Part shown: piece after piece, positions 13,635 to 25,860 of the stretch
Layout: every line of letters starts with the position of its first letter
Numbering within the stretch: the first letter of the stretch is position 1
DNA from: Petrolisthes cinctipes
Taxonomy: Eukaryota > Arthropoda > Malacostraca > Decapoda > Porcellanidae
DNA: 64,000 nt
NCBI GenBank assembly: GCA_033782935.1
Contig: JAWQEG010000710.1
Span: 1,798,001-1,862,000, forward strand
Reading direction: 5' to 3'
Made by a program: the position numbers and the translations under genes
Notes under the pieces: model-generated
Seen by the model: the letters and a program-made list of their open reading frames with translations, nothing else
Databases searched by the model: none
Told to the model about the DNA's origin: nothing

Positions 13635-14620
13635 TGCTTCAGAGACCGCAAAATATCGAATTTTCGGGTGTTTTGTGCCTGAATTTGAGATATAAACGGG
13701 TACTCAAGATGAATGCACCAATCGACTTTTGGGCACCAAAAATATCGATTTTGAGCATGTTTTGGTTCTGTATCTTGAAAAAATTCTAACTAGGAGTAGG
13801 CATGTACAGATCGCTTCCAGGACCCAAAAATACCGAATTTTCGAGTGTTTTGAGCCTGAATTTGAGACATAAACGGGTACAGAAGATGCATGCACATATT
13901 GACTTTGTGTACCTAAAATATCGATTTTCTACATGTTTTGGGCCTGTATTTTGAAAATACTCTAACACGGAGTAGGCATGTACAGATCGCTTCAGGGACC
14001 CCAAAATATCGAATTTTCGGGTATTTTGAGCCTGGATTTGAGATATAAACGGGTAGCGAAGATGAATGCACTTATCGACTTTTGGGCACCAAAAATATCG
14101 ATTTTGAGCATGTTTTGGGTCTGTATCTTGAAAAAAATCTAACTAGGAGTAGGCATGTACAGATCGCTTCCAGGACCCAAAAATACCGAATTATCGGGTG
14201 TTTTGAGCTTTTGAGCATGAATTTGATATATAAACTGGTACAGAATATACATGCACTTATCGACTTTGGACACTTAAAATATCGATTTTTAGCATGTTTT
14301 GAGCCTATATTTTGAAAACATTCTAGCACTGAGTAGGCATGTACAGATCGCTTCTGGGACCCAAAAATATCGAATTTTTGGGTGTTTTAAGGTTTAATTT
14401 GGGATATAAACAGGTGCAGAAGATGCATACACATATTGACTTTGGGCACCTAAAATATCGATTTTCAGCATGTTTTGGGCCTGTATCTGAGTAGGCATGT
14501 ACAGTTTGCTTCTTCGACCCTAAAATTATCGAATTTTCGGGTGTTTGGCGCCTGAATTTGAGATATAAACGGGTACAGAAGATGCATGCACATATCGACA
14601 TTTGGGTACCTAAAAGATCG
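13635..14620 (+). repeat. Segmental duplication, copy B (partner at 10180-11165)
   Basis: This is the second copy of the 3455-bp-spaced duplication. It differs from copy A at scattered sites, for example GAATGCACCAATCGAC here against GAATGCACCTATCGAC. Just downstream, 14607-14800 matches about 12176-12370 (TTGAAATTACTCTAACACGG followed by the epsilon deletion and ATCGATATTTAGC). The region is therefore a mosaic of overlapping duplications rather than a clean two-copy tandem. Confidence 0.75.
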
Positions 14621-15212
14621 ATTTTCAGTATGTTTTGAGCCTGTGTTTTGAAATTACTCTAACACGGAGTAGGCATGTACAGATCGCTTCTGGGACCCCA
14701 AAATTTCGAATTTTCGAGAGTTTTGGGCCTGAATTTGAGATATCGACTTTGGGCACCTAAAATATCGATATTTAGCCTGTTTTGGACCTATATTTTGAAA
14801 ATATTCTAGAACTGAGTAGACATGTACAGATCGCTTCTCGACCCAAATATATCGAATTTTTGGGTGTTTTGCGCCTGAATTTGAGATATCGACTTTGGGC
14901 ACCTAAAATATCGATTTTAAGCATGTTTTGGACCTATATTTTGAAAATATTCTAACACTGTGTAGGCATGTACAGATCACTTCTGGGACCCAAAAATATC
15001 GAATTTTCGGGTGTTTTGAGCTTGAATTTGAGATATAAACGGGTACAGAAGATGTATACACATATTGACTTTGGGCACCTAAAATTTCGATTTTTGCATG
15101 TTTTGGACCTATATTTTGAAAATATTCTAGCACTGAGTAGGCATGTACAGATCGCTTCAGGGACCCCAAAATATCGAATTTTCGGGTGTTTTAAGCCTGA
15201 ATTTGAGAAATA

Positions 15213-15916
15213 AACGGGTACTGAAGATGCATGCACATATCGACTTTGGACACTTAAAATATCGATTTTTAGCATGTTTTGAGCCTATATATTGAAAATA
15301 TTCTAGCACTGAGTAGGCATGTACAGATCGCTTCAGGGACCCACAAATATCGATTTTTCGGGTGTTTTGTGGTTGAATTTGGGATAAAAACGGGTGCAGA
15401 AGATACATACACATATTGACTTTGGGCACCTAAAATATCGATTTTCAGCATGTTTTGGGCCTGTATTTTGAAAATACTCTAACACGGAGTAGACATGTAC
15501 AGATCGCTTCAGGGACCACAAAATATCGAATTTTCAGGTGTTTTGAGTCTGAATTTGAGATGTAAACGGGTACTGAAGATGCATGCACATATCGACTTTG
15601 GACACTTAAAATATCGATTTTTAGCATGTTTTGAGCCTATATATTGAAAATATTCTAGCACTGAGTAGGCATGTACAGATCGCTTCAGGGACCCACAAAT
15701 ATCGATTTTTCGGGTGTTTTGTGGTTGAATTTGGGATAAAAACGGGTGCAGAAGATACATACACATATTGACTTTGGGCACCTAAAATATCGATTTTCAG
15801 CATGTTTTGGGCCTGTATTTTGAAAATACTCTAACACGGAGTAGACATGTACAGATCGCTTCAGGGACCACAAAATATCGAATTTTCAGGTGTTTTGAGT
15901 CTGAATTTGAGATATA
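15213..15916 (+). repeat. 352-bp dimer in tandem duplicate
   Basis: Two copies of a two-monomer unit, about 15213-15564 and 15565-15916, follow head to tail at exactly 352 bp. They share private variants: CCTATATATTGAAAATATTC, GACCCACAAATATCGATTTTT, GTTTTGTGGTTGAATTTGGG and GGAGTAGACATGTACAG. This is among the youngest local amplifications in the window and gives the cleanest measure of the 176-bp monomer length. Confidence 0.9.
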
Positions 15917-17645
15917 AACGGGTGCAGAAGATGAATACACATATTGACTTTGGGCACCTAAAATATCGATTTTCAGCATGTTTTGGGCCTGTATCTGAGT
16001 AGACATGTACAGATCGCTTCTAGGACCCCAAAATATCGAATTTTCGGGTGTTTGGAGCCTGAATTTGAGATATAAACGGGTACTGAAGATGCATGCACAT
16101 ATCGACTTTTGGGCACCTAAAATATCGATTTTGAGCATGTTTTGGGTCTGTATCTTGAAAACATTCTAACTAGGAGTAGGCATGTACAGATCGTTTCTAG
16201 GACCCAAAAATACCGAATTTTCGGGAGTTTTGAGACTTAATTTGAGTTATAAACGGGTACAGAAGATGCATGCACATATTGACTTGGGGCACCTAAAATA
16301 TCGATTTTCAGCATGTTTTGGGTCTGTATTTTGAAAATACTCTAATACAGAGTAGGCATTTACAGATCGCTTCAGAGACCGAAAAAATATCGAATTTTCG
16401 GGTGTTTTGAGCCTGAATTTGAGATATAAACGGGTACTCAAGATGAATGCACCTATCGACTTTTGGGCACCAAAAATATCGATTTTGAGTATGTTTTGGT
16501 TCTGTATCTTGAAAAAATTCTAACTAGGAGTAGGCATGTACAGATCGCTTCCAGGACCCAAAAATACCGAATTTTCGGGTGTTTTGAGCCTGAATTTGAG
16601 ACATAAACGGGTACAGAAGATGCATGCACATATTGACTTTGGGTACCTAAAATATCGATTTTCTGCATGTTTTGGGCCTGTATTTTGAAAATACTCTAAC
16701 ACGGAGTAGGTATGTACATATCGCTTCAGGGACCCCAAAATATCGTATTTTCGGGTGTTTTGAGCCTGAATTTGAGATATAAACGGGTACAGAAGATGAA
16801 TGCCCTTATCGACTTTTGGGCACCAAAAATATCGATTTTGAGCATGTTTTGAGTCTGTATCTTGAAAAAAATCTAACTAGGAGTAGGCATGTACAGATCG
16901 CTTCCAGGATCCAAAAATACCGAATTTTCGGGTGTTTTGTGCTTTTAAGCATGAATTTGAGATATAAACTGGTACAGAAGATGCATGCACTTATCGACTT
17001 TGGACACTCAAAATATCGATTTTTAGCATGTTTTGAGTCTATATTTTGAAAACATTCTAGCACTGAGTAGGCATGTACAGATTGATTCTAGAACCCAAAA
17101 ATACCAAAGTTTCGGGTGTATTGAGCCTGAATTTGAGATATAAACGGGTACAGAAGAAGCATACACTTATCGACTTTGGACACTTAAAATATCGATTTTC
17201 AGCATGTTTTGGACCTGTATCTGAGTAGGCATGTACAGATGGCTTATGGGAACCCAAAATATCGAATTTTCGGGTGTTTTGGGCCTGAATTTGAGATATA
17301 AACGGGTACAGAAGATGCATGCGCATATTGACTTTGGGCACATAAAATATCGATTTTCAGCATGTTTTGGGCCTGTATTTTGAAAATACTCTAACACGGA
17401 GTAAGCTTGTACAGATCGCTTCTGGGACCCCAAAATATCGATTTTTCGGGTGTTTTGAGCCTGCATTTGAGATATAAACGGGTACTGAAGATGCATGCAC
17501 ATATTGACTTTTTGGCACCTAAAAGATCGATTTTCAGTATGTTTTGGGCCTGAATTTTGAAAATACTCTAACACGGAGTAGGCATGTACAGATCGCTTCT
17601 GGGACCCTAAAATATCGAATATTCGGGTGTTTTGGGCCTGAATTT

Positions 17646-18480
17646 GAGATATCGACTTTGGGCACCTAAAATATCGATTTTTAGCATGTTTTGGACCAAT
17701 ATTATGAAAATATTTTAGCACGGAGTAGGCATGTACAGATCGCTCCAGGGACCCAAAAATATCGAATTTTCGGGTGTTTTGAGCCTGAATTTGAGATATA
17801 AACGGGTACTGAAGATGCATGCACATATCGACTTTTGGGCACCGAAAATATCGATTTTGAGCATGTTTTGGGTCTGTATCTTGAAAACATTCTAACTAGG
17901 AGTAGGCATGTACAGATCGCTTCTGAGACCCCAAAATATCGAATTTTAGGGTGTTTTGAGCCTGAATTTGAGATATAAACCGATACAGAAGATGCATGCA
18001 CATATTGACTTTGGACACTTAAAATATCGATTTTTAGCATGTTTTGAGCCTATATTTTGAAAACATTCTTGAACTGAGTATGCATGTTCAGATCGCTTTT
18101 GGGACCCAAAAATATCGAATTTTCGTGTGTTTTGAGGTTGAATTTGGGATATAAACAGGTGCAAAAGATACATACACATATTGACTTTGGGCACCTAAAA
18201 TATCGATTTTCAGCATGTTTTGGGCCTGTATCTGAGTAGGCATGTACAGATCGCTTCTTCGACCCCAAAATATCGAATTTTCGTTTGTTTGAAGCCTTAA
18301 TTTGAGATATAAACGGGTACAGAAGATATATGCACATATCGACTTTTGGGCACCTAAAAGATCGATTTTCAGTATGTTTTGGGCCTGTATTTTGAAAATA
18401 CTCTAACACGGAGTAGGCATGTACAGATCGCTTTTGGGACCCCAAAATATCGAATTTTCGGGTGTTTTGGGCCTGAATTT
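17646..18480 (+). repeat. 835-bp five-monomer HOR, copy 1
   Basis: The unit begins at GAGATATCGAC of an epsilon monomer and is repeated at 18481 with no gap. Its size fits one 147-bp epsilon monomer, one 158-bp gamma monomer and three full monomers, plus two bases of small indels. Private marks are GGACCAATATTATGAAAATA, TTTTAGCACGGAG, ATAAACCGATACAG and CATTCTTGAACTGAGTATGC. Confidence 0.9.
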
Positions 18481-19315
18481 GAGATATCGACTTTGGGCAC
18501 CTAAAATATCGATTTTTAGCATGTTTTGGACCAATATTATGAAAATATTTTAGCACGGAGTAGGCATGTACAGATCGCTCCAGGGACCCAAAAATATCGA
18601 ATTTTCGGGTGTTTTGAGCCTGAATTTGAGATATAAACGGGTACTGAAGATGCATGCACATATCGACTTTTGGGCACCGAAAATATCGATTTTGAGCATG
18701 TTTTGGGTCTGTATCTTGAAAACATTCTAACTAGGAGTAGTCATGTACAGATCGCTTCTGGGACCCCAAAATATCGAATTTTAGGGTGTTTTTAGCCTGA
18801 ATTTGAGATATAAACCGATACAGAAGATGCATGCACATATTGACTTTGGACACTTAAAATATCGATTTTTAGCATGTTTTGAGCCTATATTTTGAAAACA
18901 TTCTTGAACTGAGTATGCATGTTCAGATCGCTTTTGGGACCCAAAAATATCGAATTTTCGGGTGTTTTGAGGTTGAATTTGGAATATAAACAGGTGCAGA
19001 AGATACATACACATATTGACTTTGGGCACCTAAAATATCGATTTTCAGCATGTTTTGGGCCTGTATCTGAGTAGTCATGTACAGATCGTTTCTTCGACCC
19101 CAAAATATCGAATTTTCGTTTGTTTGAAGCCTTAACTTGAGATATAAACGGGTACAGAAGATGCATGCACATATCGACTTTTGGGCACCTAAAAGATCGA
19201 TTTTCAGTATGTTTTGGGCCTGTATTTTGAAAATACTCTAACACGGAGTAGGCATGTACAGATCGCTTTTGGGACCCCAAAATATCGAATTTTCGGGTGT
19301 TTTGGGCCTGAATTT
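18481..19315 (+). repeat. 835-bp five-monomer HOR, copy 2
   Basis: This unit follows copy 1 directly and carries all its private marks. The differences seen are scattered substitutions, such as GGAGTAGTCATG here against GGAGTAGGCATG in copy 1. A third epsilon start lies at 19316, but that unit soon diverges (CTCTAGCAATGAG). Confidence 0.9.
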
Positions 19316-20659
19316 GAGATATCGACTTTGGGCACCTAAAATATCGATTTTTAGCATGTTTTGGGCCTGTATTTTGAAAATACTCTAGCAATGAGTAGGC
19401 ATGTACAGATCGCTTCTGGGACCCTAAAATATCGAAATTTCGGGTGTTTTGAGCCTGAATTTGAGATATAAACGGGTACAGAAGATGCATGCACATATTG
19501 ACTTTGGGGACTTAAAATATCGATTTTCAGCATGTTTTTGGCCTGTATTTTGAAAATACTCTAACACGGAGTAGGCAAGTACAGATCGCTTCTGGGATTC
19601 CAAAATATCGAATTTTCGGGTGTTTTGAGCCTGAATTTGAGATTTAAACGGGTACGGAAGATGCATGCACATATCGACTTTTGGGCACCTAAAATATCGA
19701 TTTTGAGCATGTTTTGGGTCTGTATCTTGAAAACATTCTAACTATGAGTAGGCATGTACAGATGGCTTCTAGGATCCCAAAATACCGAATTTTCGGGTGT
19801 TTTGGGCCTAAATTTGAGATATAAACCGGTACAGAAGATGCATACACATATTGACTTTGTACACTTAAAATATCGCTTTGTAGCATGTTTTGAGCCTATA
19901 TTTTGAAAACATTCTTGAACTGAGTAGGCATTTTCAGATCGCTTCTGGGACCCAAAAATATCGAATTTTAACGTGTTTTGAGGTTGAATTTGGGATATAA
20001 ACGGGTGCAGAAGATGCATACACATATTGATTTGGGCACCTAAAATATCGATTTTTAGCATGTTTTTATCCTGTATCTGAGTAGGCATGTACAGATCGCT
20101 TTTTCGACCCTAAAATATCGAATTTTCGTTTGTTTGGAAACTGAATTTGAGATATAAACGGGTATAGAAGATGTATGCACATATCGACTTTGGACACTTA
20201 AAATATCGATTTTTAGCATGTTCTGAGCCTATATTTTGAAAACATTCTAGCACTGAGTTAGATGTACAGATCGCTTCTGGGACCCAAAAATATCGAATTT
20301 TCGGGTGTTTTAAGGTTGAATTTGAGATATAAACGGGTGCAGAAGATGAATACACATATTGACTTTTGGGCACCTAAAATATCGATTTTCAGCATGTTTT
20401 GGGTCTGTATCTGAGTAGGCATGTACAGATCGCTTCTTCGACCCCAAAATATCGAATTTTCGTTTGTTTGAAGCCTGAAAATGAGATATAAACGGGTACA
20501 GAAGATGCATGCACATATCGACTTTTTGGCACCTAAAAGATCGATTTTCAGTATGTTTTGGGCCTGTATTTTGAAATTACTCTAACACGGAGTAGGCATG
20601 TACAGATCACTTCTGGGACCCCAAAATATCGAATTTACGGGTGTTTTGGGCCTGAATTT

Positions 20660-21494
20660 GAGATATCGACTTTGGGCACCTAAAATATCGATTTTTAGCA
20701 TGTTTTGGACCTATATTATGAAAATATTTTAGCACGGAGTAGGCATGTACAGATCGCTCCAGGGACCCAAAAATATCGAATTTTCGGTTGTTTTGAGCCT
20801 GAATTTGAGATATAAACGGGTACTGAAGATGCATGCACATATCGACTTTTGGGCACCGAAAATATCGATTTTGAGCATGTTTTGGGTCTGTATCTTGAAA
20901 ACATTCTAACTTGGAGTAGGCATGTACAGATCGCTTGTGGGACAAAAAAATACCGAATTTTCGGGTGTTTTGAGCCTGAATTTGAGATATAAACCGATAC
21001 AGAAGATGCATGCACATATTGACTTTGGACACTTAAAATATCGATTTTTAGCATGTTTTGAGCCTATATTTTGAAAACATTCTTGAACTGAGTATGCATG
21101 TTCAGATCGCTTCTGGGACCCAAAAATATCGAATTTTCGGGTGTTTTGAGGTTGAATTTGGGATATAAACGGGTGCAGAAGATGCATACACATATTGATT
21201 TTGGGCACCTAAAATATCGATTTTCAGCATGTTTTGGGCCTGTATCTGAGTAGGCATGTACAGATCGTTTCTTCGACCCCAAAATATCGAATTTTCGTTT
21301 GTTTGAAGCCTGAAAATGAGATATAAACGGGTACAGAAGATGCATGCACATATCGACTTTTGGGCACCTAAAAGATCGATTTTCAGTATGTTTTGGGCCT
21401 GTATTTTAAAAATACTTTAACACGGAGTAGGCATGTACAGATCCCTTCTGGGACCCCAAAATATCGAATTTTCGGGTGTTTTGGGCCTGAATTT
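20660..21494 (+). repeat. 835-bp five-monomer HOR, copy 3 (displaced)
   Basis: This is another exact 835-bp unit, from GAGATATCGAC to GAGATATCGAC, bearing the same private marks (ATTATGAAAATATTTTAGCACG, shown here in part, and ATAAACCGATACAG). It is separated from copies 1 and 2 by 1344 bp of related but rearranged monomers (19316-20659). Confidence 0.88.
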
Positions 21495-24400
21495 GAGATA
21501 TCGACTTTGGGCACCTAAAATATCGATTTTTAGCATGTTTTGACCCTATATTTTGAAAACATTCTAGCACTGAGTTAGATGTACTGATCGCTTCTGGTAC
21601 CCAAAAATATCGAATTTTTGTGTGTTTTGAAGTTGAATTTGGGATATAAACGGGTGCAGAAGATGAATACACATATTGACTTTGGGCACCATAAATATCG
21701 AATTTCAGCATATTTCGGGCCTGTATCTGAGTAGGCATGTACAGTTTGCTTCTTCGACCCTAAAATTATCGACTTTTCGGGTGCTTGGAGCCTGGATTTA
21801 AGATATAAACGGGTACAGAAGATGCATGCACATATTTACTTTGGGCACCTAAAATATCGATTTTCAGCATGTTTTGGGCCTGTATCTGAGAAGGCATGTA
21901 CAGATCGCTTCTTCGACCCCAAAATATAGAATTTTCAGGTGTTTGGAGCCTGAATTTGATATATAAACAGGTACAGAAGATGCATGCACATACTGACTTT
22001 TGGGCACCTAAATTATCGATTTTCAGTATGTTTTGAGCCTATATTTTGAAAACATTCTAGCACTGAGTAGGCATGTACAGATCGCTTTTAGACCCAAAAA
22101 TATCGAATTTTTGGGTGTTTTGGGCCTGAATTTGAATAATCGACTTTGGGCACCTAAAATATCGATTTTTAGCATGTTTTGGACCTATATTTTGAAAATA
22201 TTCTAGCACAGAGTAGGCATGTTCAGATCGCTTCTGGTACCCCAAAACATCGCATTTTCGGGTGTTTTGAGCCTGAATTTGAGATATAAACAGGTACAGA
22301 AGATACATGCACATATTGACTTTGGGCACCTAAAATATCGATTTTCAGCATGTTTTGGGCCTGTACTTTGAAAATACTCTAACACGGAGTAGGCATGTAC
22401 AGATCGCTTCATGGACCCCAAAATATCGAATTTTCGGGTGTTTTGAGCCTGAATTCGAGATATAAACTGGTACTGAAGATACATGCACTTATCGACTTTT
22501 GGGCACCTAAAATATCGATTTTGAGCATGTTTTGGGTCTGTATCTTGGAAACATTCTAACTAGGAGTAGGCATGTACAGATCGCTTCTAGGACCCAAAAA
22601 TACCAAAGTTTCGGGTGTATTGAGCCTGAATTTGTGATATAAACGGGTACAGAAGATGCATGCACTTATCGGCTTTGGACACTTAAAATATAGATTTTTA
22701 GGAAGTTTTGAGCCTATATTTTGAAAACATTCTAGCACTGAGTAGGCATGTACAGATCGCTTCTGGGACCCCAAAATATCGAATTTTCGGGTGTTTTGAG
22801 CCTGAATTTGAGATATAAACGGGTACAGAAGATGCATGCACATATCGACTTTTGGGCACCAAAAAGATCGATTTTCAGTATGTTTTGGGCCTGTGTTTTG
22901 AAAATACTCTAACACGGAGTAGGCATGTACAGATCGCTTCTGGGACCCCATAATATCGATTTTTCGGGTGTTTTGAGCCTGCATTTGAGATATAAACGGG
23001 TACCGAAGATGCATGCACATATTGACTTTTGGGCACCGAAAATATCGATTTTGAGCATATTTTGGTCTGTATTTTGAAAACATTCTAACTAGGAGTAGGC
23101 ATGTAGAGATCGCTTCTAGGACCCAAAAATACCGAATATTCGGTTGTTTTGAGCCTGAATTTGAGATATAAACGGGTACAGAAGATGCATGCACATATCG
23201 ACTTTGGACACTTAAAATATCGATTTTTAGCATGGTTTGAGCCTATATTTTGAAAATATTCTAGCACTGGATGGGCATGTACAGATCGCTTCTGGGACCC
23301 AAAAATATCGAATTTTCGGGTGTTTTGAGGCTGAATTTGGGATATAAACGGGTGCAGAAGATGCATACACATATTGACTTTGGGCACCTAAAATATCGAT
23401 TTTCAGCATGTTTTGGGCCTGTATCTGAGTAGGCATGTACAAATCGCTTATGGGAACCCAAAATATTGAATTTTCGGGTGTTTGGAGCATGAATTTCGGA
23501 TATAAACTGGTGCAGAAGATGCATTCACATATTGACTTTGGGCACCTAAAATATCGATTTTCAGCTTGTTTTGGGCCTGTATCTGAGTATGCATGTACAG
23601 ATCGCTTCTAGGACCCCAAAATACCGATCTTTCGGGTGTTTTGACCCTCAATTTGAGATATAAACGGGTACAGAACGTAACAGAAGATGAATGCACATAT
23701 CGACTTTTTGGCACCTAAAAGATCGATTTTCAGTATGTTTTGGGCCTGTATTTTGAAAATATTCTAACACGGAGTAGGCATGTACAGATCGCTTCTCAGG
23801 ACCCCAAAAAATCGAATTTTCGGGTGTTTTGGGACTGAATTTGTGATATCGACTTTGGGCACCTAATATATCGATTTTTAGCATGTTTTGGACCTATATT
23901 TTGAAAATATTCCAGCACGGAGTAGGCATGCAGAGATCGCTTCTGGGACCTAAAAATATCGAATTTTGGGGTGTTTTGAGGTTGAATTTGGGGTAAAAAC
24001 GGGTGCAGAAGATGCATACACATATTAACCTTGGGCACCTAAAATATCGATTTTCAGCATGTTTTGGGCTTGTATCTGACGCGGCATGTACAGATCGCTT
24101 CTTCGACCCCAAAATATCGAATTTTCGGGTGTTTGGAGCCTGAATTTGAGATATAAACGGGTACAGAAGATGCATGCACATATCGACTTTTGCACACCTA
24201 AAAGATCGATTTTCAGTATGTTTTGGACCTGTATTTTGAAAATACTCTAACACGGAGTAGTCATGTACAGATCGCTTCTGTGACCCCAAAATATCGAATT
24301 TTCGAGTGTTTGGAGCTTGAATTTGAGATATAAACGGGTACAGAAGATGCATGCACATATCGACTTTTGGGCACCTAAAAGATCGATTTTCAGTATGTTT

Positions 24401-25793
24401 TGGGCCTGTATTTTGAAAATACTCTAACACGGAGTAGGCATGTACAGATCGCTTCTGGGACCCCAAAATATCGAATTTTCGGGTGTTTTGGGCCTTAATT
24501 TCAGATATCGACTTTGGGCACCTAAAATATCGATTTTTAGCATGTTTTGGACCTATATTTTGAAAATATTCTAGCACTAAATAGGCTTGTACAGATCGCT
24601 TCTGGGACCCAAAAATACCGAATTTTCGGGTGTTTTGAGCCTGAATTTGAGATATAAACCGGTACAGAAGATGCATGCACATATTGACTTTGGACACTTA
24701 AAATATCGATTTATAGCATGTTTTGAGCCTATATTTTGAAAACATTCTTGAACTGACTAGGCATGTTCAGATCGTTTCTAGAACCCAAAAATATCGAATT
24801 TTCAGGTGTTTTGGGCCTGAATTTGAGATATCGACTTTGGGCACCTAAAATATCGATTTTTAGCATGTTTTGGGCCTATATTTTGAAATTATTCTAGCAA
24901 TGAGTAGGTATGTACAGATCGCATCCAGGACCCAAAAATACCGAACTTTCGGGTGTTTTGAGCCTGATTTTGAGAAATAAACGGGTACAGAAGATGCATG
25001 CACATATCGACTTTGAACACTTAAAATATCGATTTTTAGAATGTTTTGAGCCTATATTTTGAGAACATTCTAGCACTTTGTAGGCATGTACAGATCGCTT
25101 CTGTGACCCAAATATATCGTATTTTCGGGTGTTTTGGGCCTGAATTTGAGATATCGACTTTGGGCACCTAAAATATCGATTTTGAGCATGTTTTGTGTCT
25201 GTATCTTGAAAACATTCTAACTAGGAGTAGGCATGTACAGATCGCTTCTAGGACCTACAAATACCGAATTTTCGGGTGTTTTGAGCCTCAATTTGAGATT
25301 TAAACGGGTACAGAAGATGTATGCACATATCGACTTTGGACACTTAAAATATCGATTTTAACATGTTTTGAGCCTATTTTTGAAAACATTCCAGCACTGG
25401 GTTAGATGTACAGATCGCTTCTAGTACCCAAAAATATCGAATTTTCGGGTGTTTTGAGGTTGAATTTGGGATATAAACGGGTGCAGAAGATGAATACACA
25501 TATTGACTTTGGGCACCTACATTTTCGATTTTTAGCATGTTTTGGGCCTGTATCTGATTAGGCATGTAAAGATCGCTTCTGGGACCCCAAAATATCGAAT
25601 TTTCGGTTGTTTTGAGCCTGAATTTGAGATATAAACGGTTACAGAAGATGCATGCACATATCGACTTTGGACACTTAAAATATCGATTTTTTGCATGTTT
25701 TGAGCCTATATTTTAAAAACATTCTAGCACTGAGTAGGCATGTACAGATCGCTTCTGGGACCCAAACATATCGAATTTTCGGGTGTATTGAGC
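21495..25793 (+). repeat. Irregular satellite monomers, no long HOR period seen
   Basis: Monomers of all classes continue here, but no long exact period was found by eye. Local oddities include the GTTAGATGTAC variant at 21571 and 25398, a small insertion giving ACAGAACGTAACAGAAG at about 23672, and GACGCGGCATG in place of GAGTAGGCATG at about 24079. The last monomer is cut at 25793 by the retrotransposon, in the GTATTGAGC part of its second half. Confidence 0.8.
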
Positions 25794-25849
25794 TGTACTG
25801 AGGATGTCTCAGTATCTCTTTTCAGTTAAGGTCGACCCTTTAAAGCCCG

Positions 25850-25860
25850 GGTTCGATTCC
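25850..25860 (+). promoter_or_regulatory. Perfect Pol III B-box (tRNA T-arm-like) in the 5' LTR
   Basis: The bases GGTTCGATTCC match the B-box consensus GGTTCGANTCC exactly. The flanks can form a short stem like a tRNA T arm (four G-C pairs) around TTCGATT, followed by CGACACGGGAATCA, which looks like the start of an acceptor strand. No A-box or 5' tRNA half is visible, so this is a fragment or a chance match rather than a tRNA gene. The 3' LTR has one change here (GGCTCGATTCC, 36278-36288). Confidence 0.5.

Larger units (their letters stand above)
1..25793 (+). repeat. 176-bp satellite DNA array, left block
   Basis: Uninterrupted tandem satellite. The unit is 176 bp, shown by exact 176-bp spacing of the same stretch at 15269, 15445 and 15621. 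Landmarks in order within a monomer are GATGCATGCACATATCGAC, CACCTAAAATATCGATTTT, GTTTTGGGCCTGTATTTTG, GAGTAGGCATGTACAGATCG, CCCCAAAATATCGAATTTTC, GGGTGTTTTGAGCCTGAATT and GAGATATAAACGGGTAC. Almost every monomer has an ATCGAT (ClaI) site. Monomers fall into recurrent classes: alpha, beta and delta are about full length, gamma is 158 bp, epsilon is 147 bp, and an alpha variant has 6 extra bases in GAGCTTTTGAGCATG. Classes recur in a roughly ordered alpha-beta-gamma-delta series, so the array has higher-order structure. The many short open frames on both strands rotate through three frames and are not genes. The block ends where the retrotransposon enters. Confidence 0.97.

Noticed and set aside
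17167..17826. Long open frames in the satellite (for example 219 codons here, 267 at 23894-24697, 225 at 22556-23233) as possible genes.
   Set aside because: They are read through tandem monomers, rotate through all frames, recur wherever the satellite does and reverse strand at the inversion. They have no start context or independent protein features.
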